A DNA stretch of 41,340 nucleotides from JBBRCX01 sp038204465 (lineage in GTDB: Bacteria > Planctomycetota > Phycisphaerae > Tepidisphaerales > Tepidisphaeraceae), in NCBI GenBank assembly GCA_038204465.1, contig JBBRCX010000038.1:1-41340 (forward strand), written 5' to 3'. Made by a program: the position numbers and the translations under genes. Position 1 is the stretch's first letter; the number at the start of each line of letters is the position of its first letter. Below, one piece after another: positions 21,297 through 29,006 of the stretch. Under the pieces are notes generated by a model. It was not told the origin of the DNA. It saw only the letters and a program-made list of their open reading frames with translations, and did not search any database.

Positions 21297-23063
21297 TCAT
21301 AACGAATCGAATAACGTCGCCTCCGGCGCTTCGACCGCGGGCGGGTTTGCGGGGCGGGCGAAGTTGGGAAGGCTCGAGTAGATCTCGATGATGCGCTCGA
21401 GACGGTCGGCATCTTCCGGGCGCTTGTCCCAGCGGATGCGCTTGATCCGCGGGAAGCGCAGCGCGTACCCGCTCGCGTGACGCGCGCTGGTCTGGATCTG
21501 GTCGCACGCGATCTCCAGCACCACCTTCGGTTCGACGGCGTGCACCCGCCCATACTGGCCCCGTGAGAGCTTCAGGAACAGCTCGGTCAGCTGCGCGATC
21601 TCTTCATCCGTCACGCCGCTGTACGCCTTGCCAATGTTGACCAGCGCCGCGTCGGGAAGCGCGGGGTCGCGGTCCCACACGGCGAAGGTGTAGTCGCTCA
21701 GCACGCTGCGGCGTTTGCCGTGGCCGTACTCCGCCGCCGTGACCACGCAATCCATCGTCGGCAAATGCGTTTTGATCTTCAGCCACATCTTCCCGCGCCG
21801 CCCGGGCGAGTAGATCGATTCCGGGTCCTTCAGGACGACGCCCTCGTTTCGCCGGTTGCGCGCTGCTTCGAAGCACTGCCGGATCTCCTCAGCGGTGATC
21901 ACCTCGGAGATGCTCGTGCAGAGCAGCCCCGGTGTTGCTGAAGCGCACGCGGCCGCGCGGGCCTCATCCGTGCAAAGCTCCGTCGCGCACAATTCCGAAA
22001 GGGCCGCACGCCGGCGGCGCAGCGGGTAGTCCATCAGCAGTTCCCCGTCTTTGAAGAGGATGTCGAATGCGATGAAGACCGCCGGGTTCTCGCGCAGGAT
22101 CTTCGACGTCAGCGTCTTGCGGCCCAGGCGTTTTTGAATGTGCGCGAAGGGCAGGACGCAGCCGTCGCGGTAGGGAACGATCTCGCCGTCGAGAAGGAAA
22201 TCGCCCGGCAGCTTCGACAGCGCCTCCACGACATCGGGGAAGCTCGCGTCGGTGCGGTCCATGGTGCGCGTGCAGATGGCGATCCGCTGAGCGGACTTGT
22301 GCACCTGGGCGCGGATTCCATCCAGCTTGTCCTCGGCGTAAAACGCGCGGCCGGACAACGTTTCCGCGGCGTCGTCCGCCGTCTCCTGCGGCGTCGCCAG
22401 CATGAACTGGATCGGATGAAAAAGCCGGAAGCTCGCGGCCGCCAGCGCATCGTCTTTGGCGAGGACCGCCACTTCGTCCAGATCGCCGACGAGCAACTGG
22501 CAGCGCTGAATCTCCGGCAGCGGCCTGCCGAAGGCAATCGCCACCGCCGCCTGCAGCACGCCCTCCTGTACGCCCGTGCGCAGGTCGCCGAAAATAATCT
22601 TGGTGACATAGGCGGCTTCGCGCCCGTCGGCGCAGCGCACCATCAACTCGTAGAGGATCGCGCGCTTGTTCTCCCACGCCCCGGTGGCCGCCAGATCGTC
22701 GAACGCGCGGGCGAGGTCTTGTAACCGAAGCCGCTCGCGTTCGACGACCAGCTTCGCCGGCCAGACCTTGGCGATCCCATCCCCGATTTCCCCGCTTTTG
22801 ACCACCAGGTCGTGATAGGCGTGCGGGTCGAGCTTCAGGATCGACAGCACCACGTCGCTCACCAGGGCGCCGCCGACGTTGAGGACGCGCTCGTCCGTTG
22901 AAGCGAACGCCCGGCCCGCCGCGTAACGAACCGCCAGGCGCAGATCCGTCTCCCCCAGCGATCGCAGATATTCGGAGAGAATCGCCTGTTTCTGCAGCTT
23001 CTTCGTGGTGGCGGCGGCCGCGTCGTTGGCCTGCGCAAATTGCAGCAGCGTTGCAGAGGGCAC
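21297..23063 (-). CDS. ATP-dependent DNA ligase
   Basis: The 588-residue product has an N-terminal DNA-binding domain typical of archaeal/eukaryotic ligase I (ATTKKLQKQAILSEYLRSL), the adenylation motif EDKLDGIRA with Lys246 as the AMP-binding residue, motif III LLDGEIVPY, motif IIIa FIAFDILF, motif IV NEGVVLKD, motif V MWLKIKTH, and an OB-fold domain ending GYALRFPRIKRIRWDK. Length and order match archaeal-type LigB. It seals nicks using ATP, while bacterial replication normally uses the NAD-dependent LigA, so this is an accessory ligase. The C-terminus ATLFDSL could be a sliding-clamp contact, a speculative point. The start is GTG 23063 without a clear ribosome site. It follows the adenosyltransferase gene on the same strand by 158 bases. 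Confidence 0.93.
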   Translation of the reverse strand: MPSATLLQFAQANDAAAATTKKLQKQAILSEYLRSLGETDLRLAVRYAAGRAFASTDERVLNVGGALVSDVVLSILKLDPHAYHDLVVKSGEIGDGIAKVWPAKLVVERERLRLQDLARAFDDLAATGAWENKRAILYELMVRCADGREAAYVTKIIFGDLRTGVQEGVLQAAVAIAFGRPLPEIQRCQLLVGDLDEVAVLAKDDALAAASFRLFHPIQFMLATPQETADDAAETLSGRAFYAEDKLDGIRAQVHKSAQRIAICTRTMDRTDASFPDVVEALSKLPGDFLLDGEIVPYRDGCVLPFAHIQKRLGRKTLTSKILRENPAVFIAFDILFKDGELLMDYPLRRRRAALSELCATELCTDEARAAACASATPGLLCTSISEVITAEEIRQCFEAARNRRNEGVVLKDPESIYSPGRRGKMWLKIKTHLPTMDCVVTAAEYGHGKRRSVLSDYTFAVWDRDPALPDAALVNIGKAYSGVTDEEIAQLTELFLKLSRGQYGRVHAVEPKVVLEIACDQIQTSARHASGYALRFPRIKRIRWDKRPEDADRLERIIEIYSSLPNFARPANPPAVEAPEATLFDSL

Positions 23064-23221
23064 GGCTTGATTTTAGGCGAGAGTCGCAGCGATGACGCAG
23101 CGCCAAAAGCGGACACAGATCCTCACCACAGGGGAGCGGCGCTTGCGCCGGAACACGCTTGAATCGCTCTCGCAGCCCGGTTTAGCCGTCGCGCCCACGC
23201 GACGCCCCCGCACGGTGCGAT

Positions 23222-23767
23222 TCAAGACGGTTTGGTCCACGGAACGTCGCGAAGGCCCGCCTCATGATTCGCCAGCCGCGCGTGGACAAAAAGCCAATCG
23301 CTCAAGCGATTCAGGTAGCGAATGATGATCGGCGCAACGCCATGTTCCGCCGCGAAGGCGACGAGCAGCCTTTCCGCCCGCCGGCAGATCGTCCGCGCCA
23401 GGTGGAGCCGCGCGGCCGTCTCGTTTCCGCCAGGCAGGATGAAGAACTGGATCTTCGGAAGCCGCGACTCCGCGCTGTCGATCTGTGCTTCGAGCCGGCT
23501 TACCGATGCCTCTGCCAGCGCGGGCAGCGCGTCCTGCTTCGCGGCTGCAGGTGTCGCAAGCTGCGATCCGATCACGAACAGTTCGTTTTGTACTTCATTC
23601 AGGAGTCTGCGCAGTTCGGCGCCGGCGACGGTTGCGGCCAGCCCCAGTGACGCGTTCAGTTCGTCCACAGTTCCGTAGCACTCGATCCGCGCGTCCGATT
23701 TGCTGACCCGCGACCCACCGAACAGGCCCGTGCTGCCATCGTCGCCGCTGCGAGTGTAGATCTTCAT
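23222..23767 (-). CDS. PduO-type cob(I)alamin adenosyltransferase
   Basis: This enzyme transfers the adenosyl group of ATP to cob(I)alamin, giving coenzyme B12. The 181-residue product from ATG 23767 starts MKIYTRSGDDGSTGLFGG, the ATP-binding N-terminal motif of the family. It continues with RIECYGTVDELNASLG, ARTICRRAERLLVAF (the conserved Arg/Glu helix) and IRYLNRLSDWLFVHAR, all hallmarks of PduO/MMAB enzymes. A TTG start 12 codons upstream is possible but the extra residues have no homology. It implies that a B12-dependent enzyme exists in the organism. Neighbours: the ligase downstream, and a divergent two-component operon 232 bases away. Confidence 0.95.
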   Translation of the reverse strand: MKIYTRSGDDGSTGLFGGSRVSKSDARIECYGTVDELNASLGLAATVAGAELRRLLNEVQNELFVIGSQLATPAAAKQDALPALAEASVSRLEAQIDSAESRLPKIQFFILPGGNETAARLHLARTICRRAERLLVAFAAEHGVAPIIIRYLNRLSDWLFVHARLANHEAGLRDVPWTKPS

Positions 23768-23999
23768 TCGATGGATGATGGTCCCGGGATCGAACCCAAT
23801 CAAGCCGCGTTCCGGCTTGGCTTCAGGCGTTCGGGAATACCTTTCCGTAAGGTTGGATTTCAGTTCGTATTAAGAGCGCGCTAAGGCGTTGACGGCCTTC
23901 CCCGCGCGGTGGATCGTTGCCGGCGTGAATACGGGCCTATTATCCGGGACATTCAAATCTTCCCGAGATTCCAGCGCCTCGCCCCAGCGGAGCATCGCC

Positions 24000-24776
24000 A
24001 TGACGCGTGGTCCCGAGAATTCGGCCAATCCGGATACATCCCGCAACGTGACGGCCTTCTCCGGTCGCAGGCACAAGCGCACGATCCTCGTGGTGGACGA
24101 CGAGAAGGACCTCGTCGAGCTCATCACCTACAACCTCACGCGCAACGGCTACAACGCGATCTGTGCCTCCAGCGGCGATGAGGCGCTGGAGATCGCCGCG
24201 CGGGAACTGCCGGACCTGATCATCCTCGACCTCATGCTTCCGGGGATCAACGGGACCGAAGTCGCGCGGCGTCTCAAGGCGGACGCCCGCACCGTCGACA
24301 TCCCGATCATCATGCTCACCGCGAAGGGTGAAGAGACCGACATCGTGGTCGGCCTGACCCTCGGCGCCGATGACTACGTCACCAAGCCCTTCAGCATGAA
24401 AGTCTTGCTGGCCCGCCTGAACACGGTCCTGCGCCGCGGCGAGCCGACGACCGCTCTCGAACAAGCCACGGTCCTCAAGGCAGGCCCGCTCGCGATCGAT
24501 AGCTCGCGGCACGAAGTGACGGTGAACGACGAGCCGGTGCGGCTCACCCTCACCGAGTTCAAGCTGCTGGCCGCCCTGGTCGCCGCCCGCGGCCGCGTGC
24601 TCACCCGCGACCAGCTCATGGATAAAGCGATGGGCAACGACGTTTTCGTCACCGACCGCGCCATTGACGTCCACATCACCTCCATCCGCAAGAAACTCGG
24701 CGCCGCCAGCTGGCTGGTCCACACCGTCCGTGGCGTCGGGTACAGGCTCCAGGAAGAGCCCAGCGCTGCGGAGTAA
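24000..24776 (+). CDS. PhoB/OmpR-family response regulator
   Basis: From ATG 24000 (CGGAGC eight bases upstream) the product has 258 residues: a ~20-residue Ser/Arg-rich lead, a receiver domain (ILVVDDEKD, phosphorylated Asp77 in IILDLMLPG, Thr in IMLTAKGEE, Lys in DDYVTKPFS), then a winged-helix DNA-binding domain (LTLTEFKLLAALV, DRAIDVHITSIRKKLG, VRGVGYRL). The order and spacing fit the PhoB subfamily. The histidine kinase gene follows 36 bases later. By analogy with PhoB-PhoR it may respond to phosphate limitation, but no phosphate genes are near, so the stimulus is open. Confidence 0.95.
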   Translation: MTRGPENSANPDTSRNVTAFSGRRHKRTILVVDDEKDLVELITYNLTRNGYNAICASSGDEALEIAARELPDLIILDLMLPGINGTEVARRLKADARTVDIPIIMLTAKGEETDIVVGLTLGADDYVTKPFSMKVLLARLNTVLRRGEPTTALEQATVLKAGPLAIDSSRHEVTVNDEPVRLTLTEFKLLAALVAARGRVLTRDQLMDKAMGNDVFVTDRAIDVHITSIRKKLGAASWLVHTVRGVGYRLQEEPSAAE

Positions 24777-24812
24777 GTGTCCAGATCGAGCCGGCTTCCT
24801 TAGACTGAATCC

Positions 24813-26690
24813 ATGACTCCGCGGCCGTTCCTCCTGCGCCTCATCGTCCCGTTCGGACTGATGATTGCGTTGCTGGTCGGCGTGTGCGGCGCTGTCATCT
24901 ACTGGGTGGGGCAGCAGACGGCCCACCTGCAGCAGATCCATGACCTGGAACGCCTCACGACCGCGGTCCGCCAGTATGTGCCGGAGGGGGGTCCACTCGA
25001 TGACGCCCACCGCGAGCGGCTGGCCGGCGCCGGGAAAGTCCTCGGGACGCGCATCACGCTCATCGCGGGCGAGGGCACTGTCCTGCTCGACACCGATGCC
25101 AGCGCGCCGGGGATGGAAAACCATAACAGCCGCCCGGAGGTGTTGGCGGCGCGGAAGGGGGGGATCGGCCGAGCGGTGCGCTACAGCCACACGCTTGGGG
25201 AGGATTCGGTCTATGTGGCGCAGCTGGTTGACGCGAACCAGCCGAACGGTCGAATCCTTCGCCTGAGTTATCCGCGGCACGCATGGGCAAGCCTCGGCAC
25301 GTCCATTCCCGCCATCGTCGCCGGTGCGATCGTGGCGGCTCTGCTGATGGTCGGGCTGCTGGCGATGCTGCTGCAGCGGCAGTGGATCGCCCCGGTGCGG
25401 CGGCTCGCTTCCGCCGCGGAGCGCATGGCGGCGGGGGAGTGGGGGCAGCGCGTTGAGCCGGCCGGCGCGGAAGATCTCCGCTTCTTTTCCTCCAGGCTGA
25501 ACCTTGTCGCCTCCCACGCCCAGCAGCAACTCGCCGATCTCCGACACCAGCGGCAGGACCTGCGGGCCCTGGTCGATACCCTTCCCGATCCGATTCTCGT
25601 CAGCGATCCTGAAGGGCGGATCGTCCTGATGAATCCCCCGGCCGCGAGCCTGCTCGACGTGCCGCCGGAGCAGGCACTGGGAAAGCAGGTGGTGAGCGTG
25701 GTGACGGATGAAGCCATCCTCGCGCTCTTCGAGCAGGCCCGCGGCTCCAAGGCGATCGGCGCACTGGAATCTTCTGAGGCCGATGCAGCGCCGTCGCTGC
25801 AGCGCGAGATCTGGCTCAGCCGCCACGGGCAGCGCATCACCTGTCAGGCGGTCGCAATCCAGACTACCGGGGGCGGCGTCGTGCTCGTGCTGCGCGACGT
25901 CAGCGCGCTGGTGGGCATGGTGCAGATGAAGACCGACTTCGTGGCCAACGCCAGCCATGAGCTGCGCACGCCGATCGCCGCGATCAAGATCGCCTTCGAA
26001 ACGCTGCGCGACGTGTATGCGGATGACCCGACCCAGGCCCAGCGTTGCATCAGCATCATCGACGGGCACATGGAGCGGCTGGAAGAGATGCTGCGCGATC
26101 TGCTGGACCTGTCGCGCGTGGAGAGCACTGAGTTCGACCCGTTCCTGCGCGAGGTGAAGACCGGCGATCTGTTCGCCGCGCTGCGGGCGTCGATGGGCCC
26201 CATGGCACGGCAGAAAGGGGTGGACCTGCGCTTCGGCGCGTCGCCGCCCCAAAGCTTCGTCGGCGACGAGCGCCTGCTTCACCTGGTGCTGAAAAACCTC
26301 GTCGAGAACAGCATCAAGTTCACGCTCGCCGGCGGCGCCGTGACCGTCAACGCAACGCTTACAGCCGATCCGGTGCCGGTGTCGGGCGCTGCCGATGGCG
26401 CCCCCGACGTTCCTGGCGCCGCCATTGAGTTGTCGGTGATCGACACGGGGATCGGCATCCCGCCGGAGCACCTCGACCGGGTGTTCGAGCGGTTCTACCA
26501 GGTTGATTCCGCGCGCAGCGGCAGCGCGGGGCGCGGGACCGGCCTCGGGCTGGCGATCGTCAAGCACGCGATGTCGGCGATGGGTGGAACGGTCCACGTC
26601 AGATCGACCGTCGGACGAGGCACGACTGTGGTCTGCATCTTTCCCAATCGCCAGATCACGGAGGCGGCGCAGTCGCAAGCGGCTCTCTGA
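24813..26690 (+). CDS. PhoR-like sensor histidine kinase
   Basis: The product has 625 residues. TM1 lies at ~11-33 (MIALLVGVCGAVIYWV), then a ~130-residue periplasmic sensor region, TM2 at ~165-190 (VAGAIVAALLMVGLLAMLL), a HAMP linker, a PAS domain (~255-370: LVDTLPDPILVSDPEGRIV), the dimerisation domain with the phosphorylated His382 in NASHELRTP, and an ATPase domain with the N box LVLKNLVENSIKFT, DTGIGIPPE, FERFYQVD and GTGLGLAIVKH. All catalytic motifs are intact. It is the partner of the regulator just upstream. The C-terminus has a ~15-residue polar tail. The PAS domain suggests a second, cytoplasmic input. Confidence 0.95.
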   Translation: MTPRPFLLRLIVPFGLMIALLVGVCGAVIYWVGQQTAHLQQIHDLERLTTAVRQYVPEGGPLDDAHRERLAGAGKVLGTRITLIAGEGTVLLDTDASAPGMENHNSRPEVLAARKGGIGRAVRYSHTLGEDSVYVAQLVDANQPNGRILRLSYPRHAWASLGTSIPAIVAGAIVAALLMVGLLAMLLQRQWIAPVRRLASAAERMAAGEWGQRVEPAGAEDLRFFSSRLNLVASHAQQQLADLRHQRQDLRALVDTLPDPILVSDPEGRIVLMNPPAASLLDVPPEQALGKQVVSVVTDEAILALFEQARGSKAIGALESSEADAAPSLQREIWLSRHGQRITCQAVAIQTTGGGVVLVLRDVSALVGMVQMKTDFVANASHELRTPIAAIKIAFETLRDVYADDPTQAQRCISIIDGHMERLEEMLRDLLDLSRVESTEFDPFLREVKTGDLFAALRASMGPMARQKGVDLRFGASPPQSFVGDERLLHLVLKNLVENSIKFTLAGGAVTVNATLTADPVPVSGAADGAPDVPGAAIELSVIDTGIGIPPEHLDRVFERFYQVDSARSGSAGRGTGLGLAIVKHAMSAMGGTVHVRSTVGRGTTVVCIFPNRQITEAAQSQAAL

Positions 26691-26764
26691 ATCGCGCGAC
26701 ATCGGCCCTCGTCGGCGCGGCAGCGACTTTTACTTTTTCATGAGCCTCTCATACTGTCTGCCGC

Positions 26765-27640
26765 ATGGCGGCCAAGGTGATTGACGGCGCGGCGTTGGCC
26801 GCGAAGGTGAAGCAGGACGTCGCCGCCGGCGTCCGGGCGCTTCTGGACCAGGGGCGGCCCGTGCACCTGACGGCGGTCCTGGTCGGCTCCACGCCGGCCG
26901 GCGAGATGTTCGCCGACCGGCAGAGGCAGGCGTGTCACGCGGTCGGGATCAATTACGAGCTGCGCACTCTTTCGGGCGACGCCGACGCGGGCACCGTCGC
27001 GGGCACGATCCAGTCTCTCAATCGAGACCCTTCCGTCAGCGGCATCATGCTGCATCTGCCGCTGCCGGATCATCTGGACGCCGCGGAATTGCAGTACGGC
27101 ATCGATCCGGTGAAAGACGTCGAAGGCGTCAACCCGGCGAACATCGGGTACGTCGTGTATGGGCACACGTTGATCGCGCCCTTCACCGCGATGGCGGTGA
27201 TCGAGCTGATCCGATCGACCGGTGTCGAATTGCGCGGCGCCGAGGCAGTCGTGGTGGGCGCCAGCCAGATCGTCGGCCGGCCCATCGGGCTGCTGCTCAC
27301 GGAACAGATGGCGACCGTCACCATGTGCCACATCGCCACCCGCGACCTTTCCGCGCACACCCGCCGGGCGGAAATCCTGATTGTCGCCGTCGGCAAGGCG
27401 GGCCTGATCGACGCGGGATATGTGCGCGACGGCGCGGTGGTCATCGACGTCGGGATCAACCGCATCAAGCAGCCCGACGGGACGAAGAAGACGGTGGGGG
27501 ACGTGGACTTCGAAGCCGTGAGCCAGCGAGTCGGCTGGATCACTCCGGTGCCGGGTGGCGTCGGCCCGGTGACGGTTGCGATGCTGCTGAAGAACACGCT
27601 GCGAAGCGCCCAGCTCCTGTCGGGATCAGCGGTGCACTAG
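26765..27640 (+). CDS. FolD-family protein with altered active site
   Basis: Overall a bifunctional methylenetetrahydrofolate dehydrogenase/cyclohydrolase fold: 291 residues, KDVEGVNPANIG, the Rossmann motif VVVGASQIVGRPIG, VAVGKAGLI, VIDVGINR and the C-terminal signature ITPVPGGVGPVT. The substrate site is changed: Tyr50, Lys54 and Gln98 of the E. coli enzyme correspond to Phe49, Gln53 and His97 here (VGSTPAGEMFADRQRQAC and MLHLPLP). Asp118 (E. coli Asp121) remains. The Lys is needed for cyclohydrolase activity in known FolD enzymes, so this protein may only be a dehydrogenase or have another substrate. It lies 74 bases after the kinase gene, possibly read through from that operon. No other folate gene is near. 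Confidence 0.85.
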   Translation: MAAKVIDGAALAAKVKQDVAAGVRALLDQGRPVHLTAVLVGSTPAGEMFADRQRQACHAVGINYELRTLSGDADAGTVAGTIQSLNRDPSVSGIMLHLPLPDHLDAAELQYGIDPVKDVEGVNPANIGYVVYGHTLIAPFTAMAVIELIRSTGVELRGAEAVVVGASQIVGRPIGLLLTEQMATVTMCHIATRDLSAHTRRAEILIVAVGKAGLIDAGYVRDGAVVIDVGINRIKQPDGTKKTVGDVDFEAVSQRVGWITPVPGGVGPVTVAMLLKNTLRSAQLLSGSAVH

Positions 27641-27766
27641 CGCGGGGTTCGGTATTGGTTCAGGTTGAGAGTCCCCGACCCGGTAGCTGCGCACCCACAG
27701 CATCACCGTGGCCAAGCACAGTAGCATCGGCAACGCAGCGGCCAGGGCAAAGAAGCGGCGTCTCAT
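27626..27766 (-). CDS. Small membrane peptide, possibly a truncated gene
   Basis: The frame encodes 46 residues: MRRRFFALAAALPMLLCLAT, then VMLWVRSY, then a polar tail. The Arg-rich start, a hydrophobic helix and WVRSY resemble N-termini I associate with many planctomycete membrane proteins, which are usually longer, so this may be a broken-off 5' end. Its 3' end overlaps the 3' end of folD by 15 bases. GAGGG sits directly against the start codon, poor spacing for a ribosome site. Confidence 0.4.
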   Translation of the reverse strand: MRRRFFALAAALPMLLCLATVMLWVRSYRVGDSQPEPIPNPALVHR

Positions 27767-27807
27767 CCCTCGCAGAGGATACCCCTCGTCAGAATTACGG
27801 TGACCTA

Positions 27808-28758
27808 TTATGAGATCTGTTTCTCGACTTGTGGCACCTGGTTTGGCCCATATTGCGGAATGGCCCAATCCCGGCCCAACGAGTGCTGGTATTGCTGATA
27901 CTCGCGCAGAATGTCGTCCCGCCCGCCAAACTTTTTGTAGATGAGCCGCCCGCGCCACCGACCGCTCGGATTGGCGGCGGGGTTTTTCGCATAGAGGAAG
28001 AAATCCCACGCAGGATTACGATCGGACTGATCTTCGACAAATCCGCCACCTCCCATGCCGTGGCAGATGACGACGCCGTGAGGGTCTTCAAACATCACCG
28101 CGAACGCCATTTCGTCGCGCCGGCCCAGGAAAAGCGGCACGTGAAACGAGATGGGGGCGCGGCTGGCGTACAAGCCATAATCGTGCTCGCTGAAGGCAAG
28201 GTCGTAGCGGTCCTGCTCCCAGGGGATCGCAGCGTGCTCGGCCTGGAGGGACGTGCAGAACTGCGCCCACATCAGCGCCTGATACGCGTCGCGGCTCAGC
28301 ACGTACATAGCCTTGTTCTCGGGTCTGTGGATGTAACTGGCGAAAAAGAATCCGATATGCGTATTGGGGGACCTGCCGTCTGCGAATCGCTCCAGCTCAT
28401 GCAGTTGGTACCGAAACGTCCAATCAATATGGCACGGCCCGGCGATTTGAAAAGTCGTCCAGCTTTCAACCCTGTGCCCAGCCGTCGGAGGCTGATGCAG
28501 GGTCACGCGCTTGCCGGCCTCTTCGACGACCAACTCCGTCGGCGAGATTCTGGGCTCGTAAAAATGAGGAGATGGCAGGGGGGAGATGAACTCGAAGTTC
28601 ATGCCGCAGTACTTCGGCACGAAAAGCGGCCGCGGGTCGTGGACCGACGTGATCTGCCAGATGCCGGCGTAATCAGCTTCATGTTGTTCGTGAGAGGTGT
28701 GGTCGCCGACGGTGATCGACAGTTCCGGCGTCGCAAGCTGGTGCCAATGTGTAGTCAT
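27808..28758 (-). CDS. Protein of unknown function, Trp/His/Tyr-rich
   Basis: From ATG 28758 the product has 316 residues. There is no signal peptide or membrane helix. It is rich in aromatic and His residues and in predicted strands (ELSITVGDHTSHEQHEADYAG, RPLFVPKYCGMNFEFI, CHIDWTFRYQLHELE, VLSRDAYQALMWAQF). This suggests a beta-sandwich such as a galactose-mutarotase-like or glycan-binding fold, but I recognise no family and give no function. A start 17 codons upstream is possible; neither has a clear ribosome binding site. It is divergent from the family-4 glycosidase gene (248 bases apart), so a shared role in sugar use is conceivable. Confidence 0.75.
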   Translation of the reverse strand: MTTHWHQLATPELSITVGDHTSHEQHEADYAGIWQITSVHDPRPLFVPKYCGMNFEFISPLPSPHFYEPRISPTELVVEEAGKRVTLHQPPTAGHRVESWTTFQIAGPCHIDWTFRYQLHELERFADGRSPNTHIGFFFASYIHRPENKAMYVLSRDAYQALMWAQFCTSLQAEHAAIPWEQDRYDLAFSEHDYGLYASRAPISFHVPLFLGRRDEMAFAVMFEDPHGVVICHGMGGGGFVEDQSDRNPAWDFFLYAKNPAANPSGRWRGRLIYKKFGGRDDILREYQQYQHSLGRDWAIPQYGPNQVPQVEKQIS

Positions 28759-29006
28759 GTATCGAGGCCGGTTAAAGTGTAAGTGGAGGCTCCTGTCAAA
28801 TCCCAGCACTCTGTTGCATCGGTTCGTTCCTGGTTTGCCGCGGATCGGTAACCCGCTCCCCGCTTCGATCGCCGGAGTGACGCGCAGCGTTTCAAACCGA
28901 ACGGCTACCCCAGTGTTCCCCCCACCTTGGACGGCGACGACCCGGCGAATACGATTGGCCTGGCCCCCGTCTGGCGGCGGTTAGCGTCGCTTTTGGAGAA
29001 AACGAA

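Noticed and set aside
23940..26702. A 920-codon open frame on the minus strand opposite the two-component genes
   Set aside because: Its translation is Arg/His/Asp-rich without motifs and lies exactly opposite the regulator and kinase, which have complete domain motifs. Long antisense frames are expected at this G+C content.
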